Shown here in pieces: positions 34,901-46,200 of a stretch of 64,000 bases of DNA (position 1 is its first letter; every line of letters begins with the position of its first letter). Position numbers and translations under genes: made by a program. Origin of the DNA: Lycocorax pyrrhopterus obiensis (taxonomy: Eukaryota > Chordata > Aves > Passeriformes > Paradisaeidae); assembly GCA_014706295.1 (NCBI GenBank), contig JACSVZ010000004.1:9768465-9832464 (forward strand), given 5' to 3'. The notes under the pieces are model-generated. The model was not told where the DNA came from. It did no database searches and saw only the letters and a list, made by a program, of their open reading frames with translations.

Positions 34901-35878
34901 GCTTTTCTGGAGGAAGACACTTTTATCAGCCATAACCATCAAGACTTGCTTATCCCTGTGAAGAGTGAAATTGCATTTGGCATGGTTTTAGCACATTGCA
35001 TTCACCAGCTGCAAATGGGGCCCTGAAGCATGAGATATTGAAAAGAACAAACTGTACAATGCTTCATTTCTCTGAGCAATGAATCCCAGCAGTTTAGTCA
35101 CATAAATAGAATTTCACCTTCATCTCTTCCACCACGCTACCATAGCAGTAAAGCTTTCTTCATCCTTATGCAGTGAGACTGAGTGAAAATGCTGTGCTAG
35201 TTGAGTTAGGATGTTGTGAGCATTAAAAACCTGAAAATCTTCCGTTTCCTATATGCTTCATCACCTTTTAAAAAAAAAAGCAAAAACATGAGCCCAAACA
35301 AAAAAGCCACCTCCTAAAAAAACCCAACCCAGTAGTTACAGAAATGAATAGTGCCTGATATACTTGAGTAGCATTTCTCTTCTTAGGTTACTAGTTGCTC
35401 CCTACAAACTTACCATTCCTGTGCTTGTGCATACGCCTCAGTAAACCACAGTTCACCGTCAGGGGACACGCAGACCAGGGACTCTTGGTAACACCTGCTC
35501 CAGACTCCTGGGGTAGCTGAGTGAGGCAGCCCTACAGGAGCTCCTTCCTGGGGCCTCTCATCAGCCAAGGCCTGTGTGGAAGAAGCACAGAGCTGCAGGG
35601 ACCACGGTTTTTAAACAATTGTCTCGTAGCATGTACCCCAAATGGGGAGTTGGATTCACCTTAGATTTAAGCCCGTTCTCTCCCATGGTCTTAACATAAG
35701 TGCTGAATGTTTTTTGTACTTTCTTTCTGGATTTAATCAATACTCACCAAAAGCACTACTTGGTTTTAATGTGGAGCCATTTAAATATTCTTTGTTTATG
35801 TTTTTTTTATGAGTTTGTTGTTGACAAACTCCGGTTTTGCATTAAGCGGCAGCGTTACACCCGTGTGCTTTATTTCAG
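31930..35878 (+). other. BTBD3: BTBD3 intron, 3,949 bp
   Basis: Begins GTAAGC and ends TGTGCTTTATTTCAG. A GC-rich patch at about 33,470-33,790, with open frames on both strands, stands out from the AT-rich intron but resembles no known protein or repeat. No CR1 or LTR is seen. The last 110 bp stay in frame with the following exon from an intronic ATG at 35,769. Confidence 0.93.
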
Positions 35879-36911
35879 GTACATCTATTGTGATGAGATC
35901 GATTTGGCTGCAGACACTGTCCTGGCCACTCTTTATGCTGCCAAGAAGTACATTGTCCCTCACCTGGCCCGCGCTTGCGTCAACTTCCTCGAGACGAGTC
36001 TGAGTGCAAAGAATGCCTGTGTGCTGCTCTCCCAGAGCTGCTTATTCGAGGAACCTGACCTGACCCAGCGCTGCTGGGAAGTGATTGATGCCCAAGCTGA
36101 GCTCGCTTTGAAGTCTGAGGGGTTCTGTGACATTGATTTTCAGACACTTGAAAGCATTCTCCGAAGGGAGACTCTGAATGCCAAAGAAATTGTTGTTTTC
36201 GAGGCAGCTCTGAACTGGGCTGAAGTGGAGTGCCAGCGACAAGAGCTGACAGCCACCATAGAGAACAAGCGCAAGGTGCTGGGCAAGGCTCTCTACCTGA
36301 TCCGCATCCCTACCATGGCCCTCGACGACTTCGCCAACGGCGCTGCTCAGTCCGGGATCCTGACTCTCAACGAAACCAATGACATCTTCCTCTGGTACAC
36401 GGCTGCCAAAAAGCCGGAGCTGCAGTTTGTCAGCAAGCCCCGGAAAGGCCTTGTCCCTCAGCGCTGCCACCGCTTCCAGTCCTGCGCTTACCGCAGCAAC
36501 CAGTGGCGCTACCGGGGCCGCTGTGACAGCATCCAGTTTGCTGTTGATAAGAGAGTGTTTATTGCTGGCTTCGGGCTCTACGGCTCCAGCTGTGGGTCGG
36601 CAGAGTACAGTGCCAAGATTGAACTGAAGCGACAAGGGGTTATCCTGGGCCAGAACTTGAGTAAATACTTCTCGGATGGTTCTAGTAACACTTTTCCCGT
36701 GTGGTTTGAATATCCAGTGCAGATTGAGCCTGACACCTTTTACACAGCAAGCGTGATTCTGGATGGTAACGAACTCAGCTATTTTGGACAAGAAGGAATG
36801 ACAGAAGTCCAGTGTGGGAAGGTGACTGTTCAGTTTCAGTGCTCCTCGGACAGTACAAATGGCACGGGGGTACAGGGAGGGCAAATTCCCGAACTCATAT
36901 TTTATGCTTGA
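35879..36911 (+). CDS. BTBD3: BTBD3 coding exon 4, last exon (residues 178-521, BACK and PHR domains)
   Basis: This exon encodes the end of the BTB fold (residues 179-218), a BACK domain (about 219-330, including SAKNACVLLSQSCLFEEPDL and a NWAEVECQRQ helix) and a C-terminal PHR domain (about 372-519, with SNQWRYRGRCDSIQFAVD and VFIAGFGLYGSS). It ends PELIFYA and TGA. BTBD3 is reported to steer dendrite orientation toward active axons in mammalian cortical neurons, moving from nucleus to cytoplasm on activity. BTB-BACK proteins often act as Cul3 adaptors, although this is not shown by the sequence. The total of 521 residues fits the roughly 522 of the mammalian protein. Codons are GC3-rich, unlike the AT-rich surroundings. 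There is no frameshift or missing domain. Confidence 0.98.
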
Positions 36912-38781
36912 ATGGGAGTGTGTGGATACAAAGCATTTTGCTATGAAGAACCTGTCTGGTTCAGGCCTACTGACACTTAGCTTTTTATCTGCAAATATGT
37001 GATCAGTACAGGGAATATGTAACTAAATGCTGTGGGCAAGTTCCTGGCTTGCTGTACTTGTAGCATCGTTGGTGATTAAGTGTAATATTTAAACTGGAAG
37101 CTCTTAGAAACAAGCGAGTTTTAAAGGCTTCATAAGAGGGGTGCCTGTGTGCTGGTGATGCTGACCCTTTCTTTGATGCACCTGTGAATCACCAGAGGAT
37201 GTCCCCCTCTCGTATCTCACTAAACACTGTCTTCATTGATCCATTTTCTCTTTCTCCATTTTCTGCTTTCTGCTTGTATTGGGGAGGTAGGGGTAGAAGA
37301 TGAAGAGCCTTGTTTTATAGCTCTCTCTGCTGTCTGCTCTGCAGACTTTAGAGATTCCAGTAAACCAAGCTGCTTTTGACAACAGGGGCTGAAAGAAGTC
37401 CTTCAGTTATAAGCAGAAAAAGTACAAGTTTAAACCTTCATCCTGTGAGATTCTCCTGCAGCCAACTGTTTGGGATGGCTCCAGGGGAAAATGGGGAAAA
37501 GGAAGCATCCCTGAGGAAGCTCCACGGTATGCTGACCATGTCCCCAGTGCATGAACATGTTCACAGTGAGGAAGGGATGTGGGCTTGGCAAGTTACCCTT
37601 GGAGTTCATTTTCTAGGAATCCCACCTTGAAGGCAAGGAAGTGCTTGCACGTGTTTGAATTGTGTATGCAGCTCTTGAAACTCTACTCCCATGACCCAGC
37701 TTTGGCTACATCGGAGTTGATACGCTCTTTAAATGGCATTTCTCTGAACCCTTGCTAAATAAATGGGAATTCATATCGATCATCTGATGCAGGATAATTT
37801 TTTTTTTGTTTTGGGTGGGTTTTTTTCTTCCTCCTAAACATGGTAGAGGCAGATTTTAGAGGAACAAAAGAATGTATCAATCTTGACTTGGATTTTTTTT
37901 CTGTAATATGAGATTTTTTTTCTTTTTATTACCAGTTGAAATTTAGACAAAGACAGAAGATTCCCAACTGTGGTCATATTACACTTAGTGTATATCATCA
38001 GATAGCAGTGAGGGGGAGGAAGTCTCCTCTAATGTGTTATTGTTGGAGCTCTTGCAACAGCTTATGGCTACACATCAATCAGAGGATTATGTGGTACAGA
38101 ACCTTTTCCTTGCTGAGTTTTTTTTTCCCAAACTTCCTGTTACATGCCTGTATCATTTTTGCAAAAGTATGAGGGATACTCCTTGTATCAGGGAAGGAAA
38201 CCAGTATAAATAAGAGCTACAGGTACTATTTAAACATAAGAAAATCCTTCATCACTGCGCTGGGACAGTTGGTCCTCAAAGGCTACACTGCCCATTGTAA
38301 AGCATCTCATTCTTGCTTCACCTCCAAAGTGGGTTCTGTTTGTTGCGTATGTTTTAACAAAATGAGAGGACCAAATGATTCTTTAGACCGGCTGAAGATT
38401 AATGTTACAGTATATCAACACATTAATGTAGCATAACCCTAAATTCTCTTGTCAGTTCTGTAATAAAAATGTTTTTCTCATATGATTTCTTACCAGTTCA
38501 ATACTATTACTCTAAGTGTTGCTTGACGGTTGGAATCCTGGCCCGTGGCCATCGGAAAGTGCCAATACATCTTTGCAGTGTCCAAAATACCATCTGAAGT
38601 AAGGAAAACTGGAGCGTAGTCATCAAACACTTTATGGCCAAAGCCCAGATCTTCTCTCTAGGTAATAAAAGGAGAGCCAGGTAAAAAAGTACCCTGCAGG
38701 ATTTATGCCTTTCAGCCATCTTAGCATTTGATGTTTTATATACATACATACATGTGTGTGTAAGCAGCGCTCTTTCTGAAA

Positions 38782-38839
38782 TGTAAATACCCTCAAAATA
38801 CATAGAAAAAGGTTTTGTTTTTTGTAACAGATGTACATA
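38782..38839 (+). promoter_or_regulatory. BTBD3: Pair of Pumilio-type sites in the BTBD3 3' UTR
   Basis: TGTAAATA at 38,782-38,789 and TGTACATA at 38,832-38,839 both match the Pumilio recognition element UGUANAUA exactly, 42 nt apart. Pumilio proteins repress and localise neuronal mRNAs. The match is seen in the sequence; the regulation is inferred. Confidence 0.5.
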
Positions 38840-40209
38840 ATCCAGACTGCTCGTGAAATCTAAACAGAATGCTCCATGGAAAACTCCCAGAGAGAGATTT
38901 AAAAAAACCTCCAGTTATTTATATTTAGATCTGCAGCTGAAAATAGACAAGAGTATAAATGGTATGGAGTGGAGGAAGAGTTGCTGAAGAGATCGTAAAA
39001 AGGAATCTGAGACTGTGATGAGGTAATGGTCATTTACTTTTAGACAACATCTGAGCAGCAGTTCCATTTATTTAGATAAATTTCAAAGCAGAGAAAGATG
39101 CTAATCAGCTGATTAAGTTTTCTTACAGCAAGTGGCTGATGCAGATGTAATTATGCTGAGTGATGATCAGATTGACAAGTTGTGGTAGCAAGCTGCATTC
39201 TGATTTGGTTGGTAAAAAAAAACGTGCCACAGCTGGTGGGACAAGTCAGAGAGTACTGCATTGGTGTAACTGGTCTCGGGTTCTCACTTTTAATTTATTA
39301 TTTGTTTTGACTTACCTGCACATAAAGGTGAGGTATCTGCTGCGTTCACTGGCTGGAAGAGAAGTTTGGAGATCAGAGTACTTTGTAGCTGTAATACGTA
39401 GAAAATGAGCTGTTATTTAATTATTGTTCTTACTTGATTCTTTTATGAAGTCTTTTTGATGAAGTAGGGTGAAAGCAGCCTCTAGCTTAATTCCTCTGAG
39501 TCCATTCCAGGTTTTAGGAGCTGGTGCAGGGAAAGGTTTCCAGTGTGGGTGATCAAACAAAGGCACCCAAAACACCTTTTGATGCTCACAGCGTGACTTG
39601 CTTCTGAGCACTGCATGATGCTAACAAGTACTGGGATGTAAGAAGGTGACCAGTGCCTCTCACCTTGGGACATCAGGGCACTTGAGTAGGTGTCTGAATG
39701 TGGATTTGGTTGGTTTAGCAGAAGCACCCAAGCTTGAATACATTGATTGACATTTTGCAAGCATCAGCCATATCAGCCTGGAATGTAAACGTCATGTCGA
39801 TAGAGATCACCTCGCAGATTCTGTCTAAACTGTTCCTGGCTGTCTTTGCTACTTGTGTCTTTGATTTGCTGGTGAGAGGAATCTGTGATAAGAGAGTATA
39901 ATGTAATATACTTTCTGCATATCTAAAATAGTATTTAAGTAAACATTTTAATTTCTACACCCTTATTGCACTGAACTGTTTTGGGTTTTGTTTTTTTTTG
40001 TTGTGATAAACTCGGCTCACTTCAGGACCCAGCACCCATTTGTGCTGAAGCAGTGTTTGACCTTAGCAGGCTTACAGCATTATTTATAAAGGACAGATAT
40101 ATATAAATATATGAAGTACCTCACGTTGAATGTTATTGTACTGTATCTTTAATGTCACAGTGCAGATCTTGTTGGACTCATGAATGTGTATAATCGCGTT
40201 AAACATAAA

Positions 40210-40215
40210 AATAAA
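40210..40215 (+). terminator. BTBD3: Probable main polyadenylation signal of BTBD3
   Basis: AATAAA in an A-rich context, followed after about 20 nt by a G/T-rich GGTTGTTTCC stretch. It is the best candidate for the distal end of the mRNA. Earlier AATAAA words at 37,758 and 38,462 could give shorter forms. Confidence 0.6.
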
Positions 40216-40235
40216 AATGATTCTTAAATGGTTGT

Positions 40236-43200
40236 TTCCTGCAGTATCTTTGAAGCATGAGCTGTGAAAGCCCTTACTTAGTTATCTCTTTTAACAGTTC
40301 CTATTGTTGTACAGTTGTGCGGGGATATTTGTTGAGCTTATGTATTCAGAGATCTTTTGATCCCTAAAGAAGCAAAAGTCTAAGGAAAAAAACAAGGAAG
40401 AACAATGAAAATGTTAATCAGTTACATTGTAAAAAGGCTGACGATTAAGCTAATGAGCTAGAGTGAATGAATTCATTTATGTGCTTTATGAAAGACCTTG
40501 TCTGCTAGCATTAATATTTTCATGTTCTATTAATATTATTAAGCATGTGGAGATGAAGGGGGAGGGTCTCTTGTTTATTCTAAAAGACAGTTGGCACAGG
40601 AAAGGCCATGCTTTTCAGTCTCTGATGGATCAGAAAGGACATGGTTAGTGCCAAGAGGCTGTTCTCTGCTGAAAAGTTAATTATATAATAGTATTCAGAA
40701 TTCTGAGTATTAACAATTTTCTTCCAGGAGATTTGAGACTTCATTTTAAATACTTGTAAGGTCAGTGAAGCTGAAGCCTCACTTCCATGATGTCCATCTC
40801 CAAGGCCTTTCATATATTACTGGCTAATGATAAAAAATACTCTGTAGTCTGATAGAGAGTTATGGAAATTTGAGGAAGTCTACCCCAGAAAAAATCAATA
40901 CCTTCAGAGTTCATCCAGAATTCTGATTGAAGCATGTTTACAGGCATCAAACTTGCCACTTTTGGTAAACTGTTTTTCTAGAATTCTTACTTCACTGCTT
41001 GGCACCACACTGCTCCATTCTTGATCCAAGTTCTCTTATGTGCCCAGCACTTCTCATGTGGAACTGGCTTCAGGCAGGAACTGTCCTATGCCTTGTACTG
41101 TACTAATGACACCAGCTCTCAAATGCGTGGTAGATACCGGTGTGATTTGGTGCAGCAAGGACCACACTGGCAGCAGCAGCCTGGCTTGGTGTAGCAGAAG
41201 AGATGGGTGCTGCTGGCAGCCTCAGATGCTTTGGTAAACAGGCAAGAACTGAGTGGACAAGATGAATAAAGGATGGCCTGTCTCATCCAAAGGGACATGC
41301 ATTCTTCTTTGCTTCTGCCTGAAATGTGACAGAAGTGATAGAACACTTGCTTTGGAAACTGATTTTAGGGAGAGCAGTGTCAGTCTCTTGCACTGTGTTT
41401 GGTGAGGCAGAGAATCATGTGTGTATTTGTGCCACAAGAAAAAGGAGTTTGAAGTGGAAGGAAAAAGTGCAGGGATGGTTCTGGGCTTGGGAGGGATTAG
41501 ACTCCAAGAGGTGCACTCAGTTGTTTGTCCTGCAGGTAATAAATACCCTGCTTGGTGGAGAAGGGGCTCCCTGCTCCCACGTAGTTGGAAACTCCTCAGG
41601 AGCGCGTAGCTGCTGCTTCTCATGAGGGCAGGATCCTGTCTAGAGCAGGCTCTGAATACTCAGCTCTCAAGGGTAGCAACCCAGGATTTCCTGGCCTCTG
41701 GTAAGCAAGAGTAGTCATCCTGCAGCCCAGGACAAGCTTAAGGAAGCTCAGAGAGCCTTTGGGGCCTCCCAAGCCCTGCACTCGGTGGAAGCGGAGATCC
41801 TGGCCCAGGGTGAGACACGATGGGGAGTTGAGCCCATCAGCAGTATTTGGCCACGGTAAAAAAGCAGCTGCTTTGAGAGCCAGCCTGTCCTTCCATGCTT
41901 GCAGGGAATTGGTGGCAGCAGGAGTACCTGCTGATTTCCTGAAGGCAATGAAAGGAGCTGCCTTCTCAGATGGCAGTGTGACCGTGTTCCAAATAAAATT
42001 AAGAAAAGGCTTTTTGGCATGCTGCTCCGTTTCTAGAAGTCCGAATTTATTTTCTCCCCAAGACTTCCTCATAAAATGAGGCCCTGGCCCAATTGAAATC
42101 AGTAGGAGTTGCCCTAGTGACCTCAATAAACCCAGGATTTTCATTTGTAGTGTTCATTTTGTATGATTATTCCCAAAACACAACATAAAACCGCCAAACA
42201 AAGGGAAATTAATTTTGAAATCCCACTGTAATCTGATTACCTAAAATGTAGGTAGAAATATTTCTGTTAAATTTTACAGAACTCCTGCTCATCAGATTTT
42301 GTGTGCCTGCCCCCAAGCTTTTCTACTAGAATGCTTTATCTTCAGCCATGAGTCTATAGACAGAACAGTAAATTTGTATAAGGCTTTATGTGTATTTTTA
42401 CAATCTGTGTATAGAATTCATAGCACATAAGATGCATAGCACAGATAAAGTATTTTTAAGATTAGAAAGTGTCTGTAAATTGCCCATAATCCCTTCACCA
42501 TGAAGAAAAAACAAAACCAGCTTTTTTGCTTGAAGGCATTGGTATTTTGAAAGAGCTTCTTGAAGTCTGTGTGCTTGTTGATAGCACCAGAAATGCATTT
42601 ATATTAAGCCTTTAATTGTAGCATTTTAAAATCAGCTGTCTAATTGTTTTCTATAGACAAAGATAACATAGCTGGCCTTCAGGGATCTTCGAGCACCCTG
42701 GTCCAGTGGGGTTTACACTTGAACAGATAGTAACAAGTGCAATTTTCTAGATCTCATTTTAAAGCTTCACAGGGATGTTGAGTGCTGCCTGGGGAGCACC
42801 AGCCTCTCAAAAACAGCCGTGGCGGGTTTTAGCCTGACATCAGCCAGGGGCTTGCATGGGGAGGAATCTGAGTGGGGCTGCTGTGGTTGTGTAGAGAGGA
42901 AGGGTTTCCACTTCCCTGAGGGCAAAACACCTTGTGTTGCCTCGTGCTGGCAGCAACCACGTGCTGAGTGTCCTGTCAAACAGTTCAGCAGCCACGAGGA
43001 ACAGGAGGCATGAAGCGCCCTGGGGATCCCCTGCGGGAAGGCAGCGGTGGAGGCTCCCAGACATGGGGCTGTGCTGAGCCAGGTGGTTTTGTGAGCCAAA
43101 GAACTGGGATCCTGTATCTCAACACCCTCGGTGATGGAGGGTTATGGCTGGGCTGCTGAATGGCATGTGATTGTGATTTGTCACATCTGAGAATCCCATT

Positions 43201-46200
43201 TTGTTTTCTTGTTATTCTGAGAGATTCTCCAGCTCTCCTCTCCCCTGAGCTGCCTATTCCCGCTCTGTGCCAGAGGCTTCCATGTGCTCGAAGCCCAGAG
43301 CTTCCCTTTTTGCTGAGACTGGGGGCACTGGAAACACCTGGTGGAAAAAGACTGGCTGAGGGAGGGTGGGACATCCCAGTGTTTTGGTGCACTGCTTGCA
43401 AGCTGCCCTGGATGTGCTGAACGCTGGCCTAGCACGGCAGGAGAGGCAGGATGATTCTTTTGTGGCTACAGATGTATTTCAGTTTTCTCCAGCCAAATGC
43501 TGGTTGCGCTTCAAAGGGAAAATGAGCATTAATTCACTTCTTTGGTAGGGTATAAGAGTTGGGATTCTGCAAAGGCTAATTTGTGCTTCTGCCTTTCCAG
43601 AGTCAGTAGTCCCAGTGGGCTCAGGGGAGGTGTTGGGAGACCGGGCTCACTTCTACCTTAAAAACATACATGGAAACATCTCTTTCTTTAATGCCCTGCT
43701 TGTAGGAAGTTGTGAGGCCATAAAATAAATTAACAGAGAGCTGGAGCATGGCATGTCTGGCTTGTTTTTGTAGTGGGATTTGTTATGAATGAAAGAATGA
43801 TGGAAATGTATTTAGCTTAGAAATACTAAATCCTGCAGAACTTCCAGAGCATGGGGGTAGCACAACATAAAGGCACTTCCAGATGTGAGGTTATCGTCCC
43901 TTGGTTGCAGCCTTAGGCTAAGGTGTGACATGTCCTTGCTTTTGTTCTTACCCACCAGGGCGTGCTATGAGTGGTACTCACATCAGACACCACCAGTGCT
44001 GAGGGAGAAATAGGCTGAGGGAGAGAAATGAAGGGCAGAGATCTGGAATACAGAGGGAAAGTATCTAATCAGAAATAACAGCTCTCATCAGGCACAGACA
44101 ATAGACAGTAAACTGGCTTCAGGAGAGCTATTCAGGCATCATGGGAGCCAAATCAACAGACAGAAGGTAAGAATAGAGTCATGACAACTATTTAAATGAT
44201 TTGCAAAAGTTGATTATGCTCAAGACTTCCCTAAACCCTACAAAGGGAGAATTTGTTTTGCTGCCTTAGAATACAGTCCATGCATGTTTTTGCCTTTGTC
44301 CTCCATGCTTCATTTGGTAGTTTCTTTACAATATGTGCTACATAAGATGCTTTTCCTCCTCAGTGCCTGGGGATGAGCATGTTGGTTGACCCTGCTTAGG
44401 AAAATAATTTCCAAGTATAGCCTGTAATTGTCCTATTGAGCACTCCCCTTCACCCCTCTACACAGGATCTTTGTTGGCTCCTAATCAGATGGCAAAGGGC
44501 AGGAGTCCCGAGACACAGCTGGGAGAGGAAGCTTTCCCTGCACCGCACTGTGTTTCCAGGATGGCAGTAGCAGGGCGCTGTGTTCCCTTATCAAACACTC
44601 GTACTGCCCTGGTGTGAGTCGGGCACGGGCTCACCATGCTGCCTTTGTGGTGAATTAGCTGGGGCACACAGGATGGCCTCTGCAGGCGCTGTGAATTCTG
44701 TGTCACCCTTCTGCCAGCTGCGGGGGGATGGATGATCCCAGATCTGGCATAACGCCTGCCGAGGGTTTGGACAAATGTGAACTGACAGAGGGAGTTCATA
44801 CCAGGTCAGCATTTCACGGCGTTTCTGAGCGGGTATTAGGAGCTTTAAAAATCACTGAAGTGCAACGTGAGATATTTAGAAGTTGGGGTTCCTACCAGCT
44901 CATGGCAGTCATTTTTCATCCCATTTTACAGGCAGAACTCTCCAGCAGAGCAGTCACGGTGGTCATGGGTATCACTGGCTCTGGGGCCCTGGGAAAAGGC
45001 AGAGGCTTACAACTGAAAACTGGAGCTCTAAAAGCAGGTTGTGGAATGGTCAGGAAAATCAGCTGGAAGCTACTGTGTTGTTCTGATTTTCCAGTAGCAT
45101 GGTCTGTGCTGGCAGGTTTGTTGTCACTGGTTGAAGGTGTATTTTTGTGTAATGAAATAAATCTCCTGACATCAGCAGGACTGGGAGCAAACACCTACCA
45201 TTTCCTATCTAGGAAATCTGGCATTCCACACTCCATGTCTGCCTTTGAAAGAAAAATGAGGGTTTCTTTTCAGCACTGGCAAAAAAGTGATATTAATTGA
45301 AATAAAGCTTGGAATGAAATGTGAGTGTGACTTGATCTAGGAGCAGCCTTACAGAATGAGATTTAAAAATATGCAGCACAGGAAGGAACTCATGCATTGA
45401 GTCACAGGAGGACTGATGAATTAGTAAGGATGGTCTATCCATAATTTCGATGAGCTGGGACAGACAGGAGAGGAAGCAGCACACAGAAAAAGCAATACCA
45501 GCAACTCGGGCTGAGATCAGAAGCCTTCAAAGGAAAAAAATCAGCCACGTTCAGGGAAAAGAACTCTCTTACCCTTGGTTTCTGCCATTTGTCATGCATC
45601 TCGAGTGATTGTGTAGATGACATGCATTTGCTGAGCTCCTGTTAAGACTCCACAGTTAGAGAAATGGCTTGCACCAGAAGGCCAGAGTGAGGTCTTTCAA
45701 AGGTCATTATCAGAACTGGTTTCTCATCAATACGCTACTTGATTGGAGGAAAAGACTCAAAATTGCGGGGCTTTGATTGCTGGGAGGGAAGCTTTTAACT
45801 GCTTCCTGCTGTTCTGTCATTTCGTGTTAACCCCAAATGGCCCCGTTAAATTGATGTCCTGTTTCCCATTTACTGCCCACAAATCACTCTTCTCCTGTTA
45901 ATATAGGAAACATTTGCACATGATAGGAATTGGAGTGGCTAAACAGTAAATCTTAAAGCCAGTAAAGAACTCAAAAGTATTTACCCAGTGACCAAAGTAC
46001 TGATTTCCCTCACCACTTCATAATACTCAGTTGTGAACTTTATTAAAAAATACAGAACCTCACGTCTGCCTTAAGAGAATCTCTGCACAAATACTGTTCC
46101 CAAGCCGTGGATTGTGAGTCGGTGTGATTTCTGTGCGACAGCTAATTTCTTGCAGCTAATCAGAGGCTAAAACAAAGGCTGGCAGTGATGCAGCTGCTCA

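Larger units (their letters stand above)
36912..40235 (+). other. BTBD3: BTBD3 3' UTR, about 3.3 kb
   Basis: Follows the TGA directly. The sequence is AT-rich with T-runs, UG-rich stretches, several ATTTA words and no strong open frame. Possible alternative AATAAA signals lie at 37,758-37,763 and 38,462-38,467. The most terminus-like signal is at 40,210-40,215, in a context of GTTAAACATAAAAATAAAAA. A long 3' UTR fits what is known of mammalian BTBD3 mRNA. The exact end needs transcript data. Confidence 0.68.

Noticed and set aside
36042..36884. 280-codon open frame on the minus strand over the last BTBD3 exon
   Set aside because: It is the antisense shadow of a GC3-rich coding exon. The sense frame has full BTBD3 homology and the antisense translation matches nothing.
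35700..36911. 403-codon frame beginning before the last exon taken as a complete gene
   Set aside because: The first 60 codons are intronic (its first codon is GTG, not ATG), and the homologous reading starts exactly after TTTATTTCAG at 35,878.
41620..42144. 174-codon minus-strand open frame
   Set aside because: It has no recognisable domain, no supporting splice sites and lies in ordinary intergenic sequence.
44728..45300. 190-codon + strand open frame downstream of BTBD3
   Set aside because: Roughly one frame of this length is expected by chance in six frames of 64 kb. It shows no domain, no codon pattern and no splice framework.
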